NCBI GenBank assembly: GCA_042095055.1 | Contig: JBELBZ010000022.1 | Span: 1 to 40,652, forward strand | DNA from: UBA8752 sp042095055 | Lineage (GTDB): Bacteria > Bacteroidota > Bacteroidia > Flavobacteriales_D > Sanyastnellaceae | Direction of reading: 5' to 3' | Length of the DNA: 40,652 nt | Shown: positions 7,303 through 16,494 of the stretch, piece after piece | Numbering within the stretch: position 1 is the first letter of the stretch | Layout: each line of letters begins with the position of its first letter | The notes under the pieces: model-generated | Database searches by the model: none | What the model was told of the DNA's origin: nothing | The model's input: the letters and a program-made list of their open reading frames with translations, nothing else | Position numbers and translations under genes: made by a program

Positions 7303-10194
7303 TTATACGGAATTCCGCAGGGCCAGTGTTTCGGCGATGTGGGGCGCCGTGGCCCCGAGTCCAGCGGCCGCCACTTGCTCCGGGGTGCCTTCGCTGACGA
7401 TGTTACCGCCTCCATGGCCGCCCTCGGGTCCGATGTCGATCACATGGTCCGCGTTGCAGATGACATCGAGTTGGTGCTCAATGACCAAAACGGTGTTGCC
7501 CTGGTCCACCAGTCGGTGCAGGACATTGAGCAGCATCTCCACGTCCTGGAAGTGCAGGCCCGTCGTGGGCTCGTCCAAGATGTAAAAGGTGTTGCCGGTG
7601 TCCTTGCGGGCCAATTCTGTCGCGAGCTTGACCCGTTGGGCCTCTCCTCCGGACAAGGTGGTCGATGGCTGCCCCAAGGTGATGTATCCGAGGCCCACAT
7701 CGCGGAGCGTGCTGCACACCCGCTTGATCTTGGGATAGGCGTCAAAGAACTCCAGGGCTTCTTCTACGGTCATGCCGAGGATGTCCGCAATGGACTTTCC
7801 GCGGTAGCGCACCTCCACCGTTTCCCGGTTGTAACGCTTGCCACCGCAGTCATCGCAGGGCACATGCACGTCGGGCAAGAAGTTCATCTCTATGGTTCGC
7901 AGACCGGCCCCCTTGCAGGTCTCACAGCGACCCCCCGCCACATTAAAGGAGAACCTGCCGGGCTTGTAGCCGCGGATTTTGGCCTCTGGCAGTTGGGTGA
8001 AGAGGTTGCGGATTTCGTTGAATACGCCGGTGTAGGTGGCCGGGTTGGATCGGGGCGTACGCCCGATGGGACTCTGGTCGATGGCGATCACCTTGTCGAG
8101 GTGCTGCAGGCCATTGATCTTCTTGTATGGAAGCGGCCTTTTGGTCTCCTCGTAGTAGTGGTTGTGCAGGGCGGGGTGGAGGGTCTGGTTGACCAAGCTG
8201 CTCTTTCCGCTTCCGCTGACCCCGGTGACGCAGATGAGGGTGCCCAGCGGCATTTTGAGGTCGACCCCTTTCAAGTTGTGCCCGCTGGCTCCGATCAGGG
8301 AGAGCTTCTTTCTGTTGCCTTTTCTGCGCTTGGAAGGAATGGCAATGTGGCGCCGTCCGTCGATGAATTCTGCGGTCACGCTGCCCTGTGCCAGGTGCTC
8401 TGAAGGCGGCCCTTGTGCCACCACTTTTCCGCCGTGTTTGCCGGCCCCTGGACCGATGTCAATCAGGTGGTCGGCCTGCCGCATCATGTCTTCGTCGTGT
8501 TCGACCACGATGACCGTATTGCCCACGTCGCGCAGCGTTTTGAGGCTGTCGATGAGGCGCTGGTTGTCGCGCTGGTGGAGGCCGATGCTGGGCTCGTCGA
8601 GGATGTACAAGACGCCGGTCAGCTTGGAGCCAATCTGTGTGGCCAGCCTGATGCGCTGGGCCTCTCCGCCGCTCAAGGTGCGGGCGGGCCGGTCCAAGGT
8701 CAGGTAATCGAGCCCCATGTCCAGCAGGAAGCCGAGGCGGGCGGCGATTTCTTTGAGGGGCTCAGCGCCGATGGCCGCTTGCCGCTCGTCCATGGTGGAC
8801 AGGGCCTCGCGCGACCAGGCTGCGAGGTCCACCAGGTCCATGCCCACCACATCGGGCAGGGTAGACCCGGCAATCTTGAACTGGTGGGCCGTGGGCTGCA
8901 GGCGCGATCCACCGCAGGCGTGACAGGGCCTCTTGTGCAGGAAGCGCTGCGCCCAGCGCCGGAGCGGGGCTCCAGAGCCGTCTTTTGCGGCGCGCTCTAT
9001 GGTGGCAATGACGCCGTCAAAGCGAACCTTGCGCTCCTTGGTGCCCGCCTTACCAGGCAAGACCACAGGTTGGTCCGCGCCATAGAGGATTTTGGACAGC
9101 GTGGCTTCGTCCACATCGCCCATGGGGGTGCGTTCGGTATGACCTCCAGCCATCAGCAGCGTCCGCACCACGTCCCGGGTCCAGCCGGCTTTCAGTGCGC
9201 CGAGGGGAGCGAGTCCGCCTTGGCGCAGGTTTTGGGTTGCATCGGGGATGATCAGAGCACGGTCGGCCTCTGCGACCTGCCCCAGACCATTGCAGGAGGG
9301 ACAAGCGCCGTAGGGCGAATTGAAAGAGAACAGGTTGGGCTCGGGCTCGGGGTAACTGATGCCCGTGGTCGGACACATCAGGGCCCGCGAAAAATGACGG
9401 GGGATGGCATCGTCGACGGGCAGCACCATCATGCTGCCTTTGCCCATGGCCAATGCGGTTCTCAGCGAGCGCATGACCCGCTCGGTCTCTTCGTCGGCGG
9501 GCTTGCCTTCGGCATCGAGTGCCGGCTCGTCCGGCATCACAATGCGGTCGACCACCGCTTCAATGTCGTGCACCTTATAGCGGTCCACGCGGTATCCCGG
9601 TTCGAGCTCCACCACCTCGCCATCGACCCGCGCCCGGAGGTAGCCTTGCTTCTGTATGGTTTCAAACAGCTCCCTGTAATGTCCCTTCCTGCCGCGCACC
9701 AGCGGGGCCAGCAGCAAGAGGCGTTCACCGGCATGGTCTTGCGCGATGCGGGACAGAATCCCCTCGTCGGTAAACCGCACCATGGGTTCGCCTGTGGCGC
9801 TCGAGTACGCTGTGGCAGCGCGGGCATACAGCACACGCAGGAAATCCAGCAATTCGGTCACCGTTCCCACGGTGGATCTGGGGTTCCTGCTGATCGTCTT
9901 TTGCTCTATGGCGATCACGGGGCTCAGACCGGTGATGCGCTCCACCTTGGGGCGCTCCAGTCCGCCCATAAACTGCCGGGCGTAGGCGCTAAAGGTCTCG
10001 AGGTAGCGCCGCTGGCCTTCCGCGTGCAGCGTATCAAAGGCGAGGCTGGATTTCCCCGATCCGCTGACCCCGGTGATGACCACCAAGCGGTTGCGCGGGA
10101 TGGTGACGTCGATGTCCTGCAGGTTGTTTTCGCCCGCGCGCTCCACACGGATGATGCGTTCGTCCTGAAGGGAGGGGTAGACGTCCTGTGCCAT
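7303..10194 (-). CDS. uvrA: Excinuclease ABC subunit A
   Basis: This is the damage-recognition ATPase of nucleotide excision repair, 963 residues from the ATG at 10194. A TTG five codons upstream (10209) is an alternative start. It has two ABC ATPase halves. The first has Walker A GVSGSGKSSLAFDTL near residue 45, LSGGEAQRIRLATQIG and Walker B LYILDEPSIGLHQRD. The second has GVSGSGKSSLVNQTL, LSGGEAQRVKLATEL and FYILDEPTTGLHFQD. Zinc-binding cysteine pairs appear as CPSCNGLG and CHACGGSRL in the first half and CETCKGAG and CDDCGGKRY in the second. The length is normal. It lies 39 bases after nhaC and 21 bases before the LOG gene. Confidence 0.98.
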   Translation of the reverse strand: MAQDVYPSLQDERIIRVERAGENNLQDIDVTIPRNRLVVITGVSGSGKSSLAFDTLHAEGQRRYLETFSAYARQFMGGLERPKVERITGLSPVIAIEQKTISRNPRSTVGTVTELLDFLRVLYARAATAYSSATGEPMVRFTDEGILSRIAQDHAGERLLLLAPLVRGRKGHYRELFETIQKQGYLRARVDGEVVELEPGYRVDRYKVHDIEAVVDRIVMPDEPALDAEGKPADEETERVMRSLRTALAMGKGSMMVLPVDDAIPRHFSRALMCPTTGISYPEPEPNLFSFNSPYGACPSCNGLGQVAEADRALIIPDATQNLRQGGLAPLGALKAGWTRDVVRTLLMAGGHTERTPMGDVDEATLSKILYGADQPVVLPGKAGTKERKVRFDGVIATIERAAKDGSGAPLRRWAQRFLHKRPCHACGGSRLQPTAHQFKIAGSTLPDVVGMDLVDLAAWSREALSTMDERQAAIGAEPLKEIAARLGFLLDMGLDYLTLDRPARTLSGGEAQRIRLATQIGSKLTGVLYILDEPSIGLHQRDNQRLIDSLKTLRDVGNTVIVVEHDEDMMRQADHLIDIGPGAGKHGGKVVAQGPPSEHLAQGSVTAEFIDGRRHIAIPSKRRKGNRKKLSLIGASGHNLKGVDLKMPLGTLICVTGVSGSGKSSLVNQTLHPALHNHYYEETKRPLPYKKINGLQHLDKVIAIDQSPIGRTPRSNPATYTGVFNEIRNLFTQLPEAKIRGYKPGRFSFNVAGGRCETCKGAGLRTIEMNFLPDVHVPCDDCGGKRYNRETVEVRYRGKSIADILGMTVEEALEFFDAYPKIKRVCSTLRDVGLGYITLGQPSTTLSGGEAQRVKLATELARKDTGNTFYILDEPTTGLHFQDVEMLLNVLHRLVDQGNTVLVIEHQLDVICNADHVIDIGPEGGHGGGNIVSEGTPEQVAAAGLGATAPHIAETLALRNSV

Positions 10195-10233
10195 GAAGGG
10201 ATTCAACAAGCAGATGGCCTTTGGGTTTCCCCC

Positions 10234-11715
10234 TTAGGCATCTTCGGTCACCAATGTCTGGTCCGGTGGTGGAATCTTAAACCCGATGGCCGCTACGAGC
10301 AGGGTCATCAGGGGCGATACGTAGTTGAACACGCAATAGGGGGCAAAGGCGAGTACGCCCACTCCGAGTACGCCGCTTTGGGCGACACCGCAGGTATTCC
10401 AAGGAATCAAAACACTCGTCACAGTGCCGGCGTCTTCGAGGGTCCGGCTCAGCAACTGCGGCGCTACGCCACGCTGCTTGTAGGCCTCCCGGAACATCCG
10501 GCCCGGAACGACGATGGCGATGTACTGGTCCGCGGCAATGATGTTGAAGACCACGCTGGAGAATGCGGTTCCAAAGACCAGGGAGAAGGTGCCGTGTACC
10601 GCGGTGAGAATGGCCTGGGTGATGCGTTCCAGAAAGCCCGCTGCACCCATGACCGCTCCAAACGTCAGCGCGCAAATGATCAGCCAGACCGTATTGAGCA
10701 TGCCTTTCATGCCTCCCGAGGACAGGAGGTCGGTCACCACGGGGTTGCCCGTTTCGATGGCCGTATCCAGGGCCGCCGCGGACATCAGAGCTGTAAAGGC
10801 TGTTCCGAGGCGGGTAGGGCCGAGTCCCAATGCAGGGCCCAGCGCATCTTCTGCGAGGGTGGCGAGCAAATCAGGTTGGGCGATCGCCGCCGCCACAGCA
10901 CCTCCCAGAACCCCCAAAAACAAGGCGGGAACCGGCGCCACGCGACGCGCGATGAGCACGATGACCCCAACGGGCACAAGGAACAACCCCCAATGCAGGT
11001 TGAAATGGCGGGCCAGCTCGGCCTGCATCATGGCCGCACCTCCGAGGTCGGCAGCGCCTTCGCCCGAGCCCAAGCCCGCAAAAGTGAACACCACCAAAGC
11101 GATCAAAATGCTGGGCACCGTGGTCCAGAGCATGAACCTGATGTGCGTAAACAGGTCGGTGCCCGCAACGGTCGGTGCCAGGTTGGTGGTGTCTGAGAGG
11201 GGGGACAGCTTGTCTCCGAAATAGGCGCCTGAGATGATGGCGCCTGCAATCCAGCCTTCGCTCAAGCCCAGCGCCTGGCCAATGCCGATCAAGGCCACAC
11301 CTACGGTACCTACGGTGCCCCAACTGGATCCAGTAGCGAGGCTGACGGCGGCACACAGGATGCAGGCCGCAGGGAGGAAGACCTCCTTGGACAGGACGTC
11401 CAGTCCGACATCGATCAACGTGGGGATGATGCCCGATACCAGCCAAGTTCCCGCCAGCGCACCGATGAGCAAGAGGATGAGGATGGCGCCAATGGCATCG
11501 CCAATGGTGTCTTTGATCTTGCCTTCGAACGACGCCCAGTTTTGTCCGCGTCCCATACCGATGGCCACGGTCAGTCCCGAAGCCAAGAGCAGTGCGATTT
11601 GGTTGCTGCCATAACTGCTGTCCTCACCAAAGGCGAGCACATCGGCCGCCAAAAGCAAGACCAACACCAAGATGGGCAGCAGGGAAAGTCCGAGTGAAGG
11701 GCGGGAAGCGTTCAT
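10234..11715 (-). CDS. nhaC: NhaC family Na+/H+ antiporter
   Basis: This 493-residue inner-membrane protein has about 11-12 hydrophobic segments. NhaC hallmarks are VSLATGSSWGTVGTVGVALI and the polar AIISGAYFGDKLSPLSDTTN region near residues 160-185, which mark the ion-translocation core. The C-terminal half has FNIIAADQYIAIVVPGRMF and VTSVLIPWNTCG, also conserved. The expected role is export of sodium in exchange for protons, fitting a saline habitat. It begins 3 bases after the YbbR-like gene, so co-transcription is very likely; in many relatives coaE occupies this place. The specific ions carried are inferred from the family. Confidence 0.93.
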   Translation of the reverse strand: MNASRPSLGLSLLPILVLVLLLAADVLAFGEDSSYGSNQIALLLASGLTVAIGMGRGQNWASFEGKIKDTIGDAIGAILILLLIGALAGTWLVSGIIPTLIDVGLDVLSKEVFLPAACILCAAVSLATGSSWGTVGTVGVALIGIGQALGLSEGWIAGAIISGAYFGDKLSPLSDTTNLAPTVAGTDLFTHIRFMLWTTVPSILIALVVFTFAGLGSGEGAADLGGAAMMQAELARHFNLHWGLFLVPVGVIVLIARRVAPVPALFLGVLGGAVAAAIAQPDLLATLAEDALGPALGLGPTRLGTAFTALMSAAALDTAIETGNPVVTDLLSSGGMKGMLNTVWLIICALTFGAVMGAAGFLERITQAILTAVHGTFSLVFGTAFSSVVFNIIAADQYIAIVVPGRMFREAYKQRGVAPQLLSRTLEDAGTVTSVLIPWNTCGVAQSGVLGVGVLAFAPYCVFNYVSPLMTLLVAAIGFKIPPPDQTLVTEDA

Positions 11716-11718
11716 GGT

Positions 11719-12144
11719 TCAAGGTCGGGATTTGCGCCGCTTGACGTCGATGGCCAGGGTGGCGGGCGAGATGTCTTGCACACGCGCCGATGCCCCCAAT
11801 CGGGATGCGATTTCCGCTGACAGCTGCGTCGACGGCACCTCGGTGCGCGGGGTGCGCAGCCCCTCTACGCGCAGCCGCACAGGTTCGCGGTGAGGCATCC
11901 AGCGCCCCAAGAGGTGGTCCCAGGGTGAGAGCGATACCTGAGCCTGTGCCACAGAGTCAAGCAAGACGGCCTGCAATCCGGTATTGGCTTCGGCCCCCAC
12001 CAGTTCTATTTGGAACACGTAGGTCACCTCTCGGTCATCCTCCATGGTCCGCAACAGCCACAGAAAGGCCGCCAGTCCGAAGCACACGGCAAAAGTGCGT
12101 CCCTCGATAGAACGCAGGCCAGATAAGGGCTTGCGTTCGGCCAT
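11719..12144 (-). CDS. YbbR-like membrane-anchored protein
   Basis: This 141-residue protein has one N-terminal transmembrane segment (FAVCFGLAAFLWLL) after a basic start, then an extra-cytoplasmic beta-type region with VTYVFQIELVG and VRLRVEGLRT, and a basic tail (DVKRRKSRP). Size, topology and position directly after yajC match the YbbR-like gene of the conserved Bacteroidota order nusB-DUF1573-yajC-YbbR. Sequence motifs alone are weak, so position carries much of the call. Its ATG shares one base with the yajC stop (TAATG). Confidence 0.6.
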   Translation of the reverse strand: MAERKPLSGLRSIEGRTFAVCFGLAAFLWLLRTMEDDREVTYVFQIELVGAEANTGLQAVLLDSVAQAQVSLSPWDHLLGRWMPHREPVRLRVEGLRTPRTEVPSTQLSAEIASRLGASARVQDISPATLAIDVKRRKSRP

Positions 12145-12467
12145 TAGCCGGCGTTCTTGATGGCTTCTCCGTCGGCAGCTCCGTCGGATGAAATGCCTGC
12201 CAGGTCGACGCGGATTTCGCCCTTGGCCACCTGCAGAATGGCTGTTTTGTCGTTGACATCCAAGACTTTGCCGTGAATGCCACCTACGGTGACCACCTTG
12301 TCGCCTTTGGCGATGTTCTCACGGAATTTGCGGGCCTCTTTCTGCTTCTTCAGCTGCGGACGCATGATGAAGAAGTAAAACACCAGCATGGTGCCGAAGA
12401 TGAAGACGAGGGTGCTGCCACCTCCATCGGCGGCGGCTTGGGCAAGGATGAGGTTCAAGTCAGTCAT
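12144..12467 (-). CDS. yajC: Preprotein translocase subunit YajC
   Basis: This 107-residue protein has a short periplasmic N-terminus, one membrane segment (STLVFIFGTMLVFYFFIMRP) and the signature MRPQLKKQKEARKFRENIAK directly after it. The rest is a small beta domain (GDKVVTVGGIHGKVLDVNDK). YajC associates with SecDF-YidC at the Sec translocon. It starts 12 bases after the DUF1573 gene and overlaps the next start by one base. Confidence 0.95.
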   Translation of the reverse strand: MTDLNLILAQAAADGGGSTLVFIFGTMLVFYFFIMRPQLKKQKEARKFRENIAKGDKVVTVGGIHGKVLDVNDKTAILQVAKGEIRVDLAGISSDGAADGEAIKNAG

Positions 12468-12479
12468 TCAAGACGTAAT

Positions 12480-12956
12480 CTATGGAGCGGAAGGTGAAAT
12501 GGGGCCCATGACACGGGCCGAAAACTGCAAAACAAAAGAGGAGGGCACCGCATTGGATACCACAGTCGCGTTTTCTGAAATGGTTCCCGAGCGGTCTCCA
12601 GCATCGAATTCCAGAGTGATGGAACCCTCGCCACCGGCGGGAATGGGGGACGTGGGCCAATCGCTGGCCACGGTACAGCCGCAGCTGGGCAAAACCTGGG
12701 TGAGCACCAGGGGAGATGCCCCCGTGTTCTGAAAGGTGTAGGTGGCCTTCGCCACTTCGCCAGCAGCCAGGATGCCCAAATCCACCGAATCTGTATTCCA
12801 AGTGACGACAGGGCCTTGGGACCGGTCGTCTTCTCCGGGGATGTGTATGAATGAAGCGTCGATCCCTTTTGGTTCCTTTGGACCACAGCCTGCCGAGATG
12901 GACAGCACCAGGCAAGCCGCGAAGGCCCAGGTGAAAACGGGTCTCACCGCCTTCAT
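12480..12956 (-). CDS. DUF1573 domain lipoprotein
   Basis: This 158-residue protein has a signal peptide ending in a lipobox (LVLSISAGC) and a mature Ig-like DUF1573 domain. The domain shows VDLGILAAGEVAKATYTFQN, the family mark VLPSCGCTVA near residue 90, and IPAGGEGSITLEFDAGDRSG. Its place between nusB and yajC is conserved in Bacteroidota. Start and upstream stop overlap as ATGA. The function of the family is not settled; an envelope location is inferred from the lipobox. Confidence 0.92.
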   Translation of the reverse strand: MKAVRPVFTWAFAACLVLSISAGCGPKEPKGIDASFIHIPGEDDRSQGPVVTWNTDSVDLGILAAGEVAKATYTFQNTGASPLVLTQVLPSCGCTVASDWPTSPIPAGGEGSITLEFDAGDRSGTISENATVVSNAVPSSFVLQFSARVMGPISPSAP

Positions 12957-13897
12957 TCGATCAGACCCCTTCCTGTTTTGACGATGGTGCCGTCTTCGCG
13001 CATGGCGGTAAACAGCTTCTCAAGCACGCCATTGACAAAGGCGCCCGACTTCTCGGTGCTGTAGAACTTGGCCAAGTCGATGTATTCGTTCATGGTCACC
13101 TTGAGGGGAATGGTCTCAAAGGTGCGGGCTTCAGCCAAGGCCATTCTCAACAGGATCAAGTCCATTGCTGCGATGCGGTCGAGGTCCCAATTGGAGGCCG
13201 CCTTTTCGATGCGGGCGTCGTGCTCTTTGGAGAGGTCGAGGGTCTTGCTAAACAAGTCCTCCAAAAACTGCTTGTCGTCGCCTTCTTCTTTCCACATGCC
13301 TGACAACAGCAGGTCATCTGAATCCTCAGTAATCGTCTTGACAGTCTTGAGGATGATGGAACACACCAAATCAAGGTCGTCGCTCCACAGAATGCTCTTC
13401 TCTTCGATCCATTCCTGCAGGTCTTCGTCGTTGACAATGTGCTTGCGGAACATGCGGTTGAGCGACTCCCTGTCGTGCTGGAAGTTCCGCTCCGTATTCT
13501 CCATGTAGGCAGTGTACTCTTCGCTGGCTACCAGTGACTTGAAGAGCTTCTTGACCAGATCTTGCTCTTGTCCCCAGCCCAATTTGCGGTTGGCCGCCTC
13601 CTTGGCAATGGACTTGCTCTTGATGATGACCCTCAAGGGCTTGTTGTTCACGAACTTGGTGTTCGGGTGCAGGTCCTCGGGGGTCGGCTGCTTTTTCATG
13701 CGGCCGGCCTCAATGCGTTCAATGGCCGCATCTTGGAACTCCCCGATGAGCATCAAGAGCAAGAGGTACAGATCGTAGGTCTTTTCCAACGAGTCGTGCA
13801 GCAGCTTGTGTGCATCGGTTACAGAACCTCCTTCGTCCACGTGAAAAGCGTAGAGCACATGGAGCACTTTGATGCGGAGCTGGCGTCGGTTGAACAT
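12953..13897 (-). CDS. nusB: Transcription antitermination factor NusB, long Bacteroidota form
   Basis: At 314 residues this is about twice the E. coli length, as is usual in Bacteroidota. The N-terminus RRQLRIKVLHVLYAFH is the NusB opening. The canonical C-terminal half, from about residue 185, includes NWDLDRIAAMDLILLRMALA, then IPLKVTMNEYIDLAKFYST and GAFVNGVLEKLF. The middle is an inserted helical region. NusB with NusE binds boxA RNA and supports rRNA antitermination. It leads the long minus-strand run and diverges from the DUF4249 gene across a 124-base gap. Confidence 0.95.
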   Translation of the reverse strand: MFNRRQLRIKVLHVLYAFHVDEGGSVTDAHKLLHDSLEKTYDLYLLLLMLIGEFQDAAIERIEAGRMKKQPTPEDLHPNTKFVNNKPLRVIIKSKSIAKEAANRKLGWGQEQDLVKKLFKSLVASEEYTAYMENTERNFQHDRESLNRMFRKHIVNDEDLQEWIEEKSILWSDDLDLVCSIILKTVKTITEDSDDLLLSGMWKEEGDDKQFLEDLFSKTLDLSKEHDARIEKAASNWDLDRIAAMDLILLRMALAEARTFETIPLKVTMNEYIDLAKFYSTEKSGAFVNGVLEKLFTAMREDGTIVKTGRGLIE

Positions 13898-13946
13898 GGT
13901 CGCTTAATGTGTCGAAATTTCGGTTAAAGCCCGCCTTGTTCCACAC

Positions 13947-13975
13947 TTTTCGAATTTTCCAAGGGACTAATTTTG
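13947..13975 (+). promoter_or_regulatory. Bacteroidota-type promoter for the DUF4249-DUF4139 unit
   Basis: TAATTTTG at 13968-13975 is a full match to the Bacteroidota -7 consensus TAnnTTTG. The -33 element (consensus TTTG) is weak, with TTTTCG from 13947 at fitting distance. The predicted start of transcription is about 40 bases before the ATG at 14022. Confidence 0.45.
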
Positions 13976-14021
13976 AACATGCGCATCTGCCAATCGTTCT
14001 AATTCTGCAGCAATCACCAAC

Positions 14022-14972
14022 ATGCCGAAATTCCGACCCATTTTTTTTCGTGCCAATGGCGTTTTGTTGCTGTCGGTAGTGGCTTTGTGGGGCTGCGAGA
14101 CCCCCATTGATGTGAGCATTCCAAATGCCGAGCCGGTTTTGGTGGTGGAGGGGCGCATTGAGCCCGGTCTTCCCCCGATCGTGCTCTTGAGCCGGTCCCA
14201 AGACTATTTCGCCCCAGTGGACGCCGCCACACTCGGCAGCCTTTACGAAGGAGGAGGAGAGGTGGTCATTGCGGTCGACGGCGAACCTGTCGTGCTCGAT
14301 GAGCTCTGCGCAGGCGACCTCGGGCCCGAGGAATTGGCCTTGGCATCGGCGCTGCTGGGGCTGCCTTACGAAGTGCTCGCGTTGAGCAACCTCTGCGCCT
14401 ACACGAGCTTCTCCATCACGGGACAGGAGGGCAGCACTTATAGCTTGGAAGCCATTTTGGACGGGGACACCGCCAGAGCGGTCTCCAAATTGAACCCGCC
14501 GGTGGCGCTGGACAGTCTGTGGTTTGAAGTTCCGGGGAACACCGACAGCCTGGGGTTCATCTACACCAACTTCACAGACCCAGATTCGTTGGGGAACGCG
14601 TACCGTTGGAGTGCCATGCGCATTGGAAAAGATCCCGGGTTGCTGTATCCGAGCATATCAACAGTGGACGATGCCCTGTTCAATGGGTTGACGTTTGAGT
14701 TTTCTCAATTCCGGCCGGTCACAGCTGAGGATTTCGAAGAAGACGCCAATCCCGATGAAATTGGGTTCTACAAAACGGGCGACACGGTGATTGTGCGCTG
14801 GGACCACATTGACCGGGGCGCCTACGAAACCATCAACAGCATGGACGAACAAATCCAAGCCCAAGGATCGCCCTTTGCAAATCCTGCAGATGTGAGAAGC
14901 AACATCGAGGGTGGCATCGGCTTGTGGGTGGCATATTCACCTTTTGTGGATACGGTGATTTGCATCCCCTGA
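14022..14972 (+). CDS. DUF4249 family lipoprotein
   Basis: This 316-residue protein has a signal peptide with lipobox (LLLSVVALWGC) and the typical DUF4249 start just after it (ETPIDVSIPNAEPVLVVEGR, then PPIVLLSRSQDYFAP). The mature protein is beta-rich, with YSLEAILDGD, the SLWFEV strand, and late FYKTGDTVIVRWDHID and YSPFVDTVICIP. DUF4249 genes usually follow a TonB-dependent receptor, but none is next to this one. Its own product would sit in the outer membrane or periplasm. It is probably co-transcribed with the DUF4139 gene 22 bases downstream. The role is unknown. Confidence 0.82.
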   Translation: MPKFRPIFFRANGVLLLSVVALWGCETPIDVSIPNAEPVLVVEGRIEPGLPPIVLLSRSQDYFAPVDAATLGSLYEGGGEVVIAVDGEPVVLDELCAGDLGPEELALASALLGLPYEVLALSNLCAYTSFSITGQEGSTYSLEAILDGDTARAVSKLNPPVALDSLWFEVPGNTDSLGFIYTNFTDPDSLGNAYRWSAMRIGKDPGLLYPSISTVDDALFNGLTFEFSQFRPVTAEDFEEDANPDEIGFYKTGDTVIVRWDHIDRGAYETINSMDEQIQAQGSPFANPADVRSNIEGGIGLWVAYSPFVDTVICIP

Positions 14973-14994
14973 ACTGAAGGTGGAAATTGCCACC

Positions 14995-16494
14995 ATGAGT
15001 TTCCGACTTCTCCCCGCTGCATGCAGCGCCTTTGTGGCCATATGCAGCTTTCCATCCCATGCCCAAGAGATTGAGCAGGTCGACGTTTTTCGAGACGCTG
15101 CCGTGGTCACCTGGACGGCGGGCAGTGCCGGTGGTTCGGGAGCAATGGCCCGCAGTTTTCACAGCGCGTCGCCGTCGGATGCGATGGTTTTTCCTACTTC
15201 CGCTGATGGCATTTGGGGCGCCTTGAATGCGCGCAGCGGGACGTGGTCGCCCGATGTCCCTGATGCAGCTTCAACCGCTGTGAAAAACGACTTGGACAAT
15301 GCCCGGTTGGAGTTGGCTTTGAAAAGGGCGCAGTTGGAATTGGTCGAGGAAGACATCGCGCTGTTGCGCGCCAACCGCAAAGTGACAGGGACCGCAGAGG
15401 CCTTGCTGGTCGAAGACCTGGTCGACGTCGCGCAATGGATGCACGGCGAGATGAAGGACCTGCTGTTCCGGAGGGTGGAACTGAACATGGAGATTGAAGC
15501 GCAAGAAGAGGAGGTGCAAGCCTTGGAGCGAAGCGTCCAAGAAAGACAACCGAGGAGGGCTTATTTCTGGGAGGTGGATGGCCTCAGTGCTTCCAGTCAA
15601 TCGGTGCGCACCCAAGTGGTGGAGTGGTCTGGCGGACAGGGTTGGACCCCACAAGACATGCTCTCCTTGTCGTCCGCTTCCGATGAGCCCACACTGACCT
15701 GGTACCAGCGCGCGGCGGTTGTCTTGGACCTGCCATCCGCTGGGAAAGCGGTGACGGTCCTGTTTCACGATGCACCTTATGCAGGGTTGAAACAACGGCC
15801 TGACGCCCAGGCCATGCCGGTGATGACCTATGGCCGACAGATGGAGGCAGAAGAAGCGGTTTCGAACCAGCGCCGGCTGTTGTCGGCTTCGAAATGGCCA
15901 GGAACCCATTGGACGTTGACCGATCTTGAGGTCGGCCCCCAATGGGAGCGCAACGTACCGCTGGGCCAAGAGTCGCTTGTGGCCACTGTGCGGCATTATG
16001 CGGTGCCCAAGCAGGCTCCCGTGGTCAACATGCGTGTGTCTGTGCCGCGGCCGACCATGCCAGTGGCAGAGGCAGAACAGGCTTTGTTGATGATCGATGG
16101 GCGGCCAGCTGGAAAGGTCTGGCTCACCGAAAGTGGAGACAGCCTGATCATCGACGCAGGGGTGTCCCGGGATTGGACTGTGGAGCGCAAGCGCGAAGCT
16201 GCCCTCTGTGCCAAGTCCACTTTGGGCAACAGGATCAAGCATCACCGGGCCTTTAGCATCACCGTGGCCAACCGCAGCAACACGGCAGGAGAGGTGGTGA
16301 TCGATGAGCCCCTTCCAGTATCCAACAACGCTGAAATTGAAGTGACACCAGAGACCTTGGGCGGAGGGGAACTGGATGCAGGCAGCGGCATTGTGCGCTG
16401 GTCCATGTTCCTCAAAGCCGGCGAGAGCCGCACCCTTCAATTCTCCTATGATGTGAGCCACGGTCGGGACCAGCGCATCCCCGACTTGGACTAA
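14995..16494 (+). CDS. DUF4139 domain protein (mucoidy inhibitor MuiA-like)
   Basis: From the ATG at 14995 (499 residues) there is a signal peptide ending near SFPSHAQ. An in-frame GTG at 14980 is a poorer start. Residues about 25-90 resemble the DUF4140 N-terminal domain (EIEQVDVFRDAAVVTWTAGS). Residues about 95-185 form a coiled coil (LALKRAQLELVEEDIALLRA, MEIEAQEEEVQALERSVQER). The rest is the DUF4139 beta domain, ending with IVRWSMFLKAGESRTLQFSY. The family is named for a mucoidy-suppressing gene, but no mechanism is established. Its TAA overlaps the lpxB stop on the other strand (bases CTAA), leaving no room for a terminator between the two convergent genes. Confidence 0.85.
   Translation: MSFRLLPAACSAFVAICSFPSHAQEIEQVDVFRDAAVVTWTAGSAGGSGAMARSFHSASPSDAMVFPTSADGIWGALNARSGTWSPDVPDAASTAVKNDLDNARLELALKRAQLELVEEDIALLRANRKVTGTAEALLVEDLVDVAQWMHGEMKDLLFRRVELNMEIEAQEEEVQALERSVQERQPRRAYFWEVDGLSASSQSVRTQVVEWSGGQGWTPQDMLSLSSASDEPTLTWYQRAAVVLDLPSAGKAVTVLFHDAPYAGLKQRPDAQAMPVMTYGRQMEAEEAVSNQRRLLSASKWPGTHWTLTDLEVGPQWERNVPLGQESLVATVRHYAVPKQAPVVNMRVSVPRPTMPVAEAEQALLMIDGRPAGKVWLTESGDSLIIDAGVSRDWTVERKREAALCAKSTLGNRIKHHRAFSITVANRSNTAGEVVIDEPLPVSNNAEIEVTPETLGGGELDAGSGIVRWSMFLKAGESRTLQFSYDVSHGRDQRIPDLD

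Noticed and set aside
8413..11196. A plus-strand open frame of 927 codons opposite uvrA and nhaC
   Set aside because: It lies antisense to two unmistakable genes, has no recognisable domain and is rich in His, Gly, Gln and Arg, as expected from the complement of GC-rich codons.
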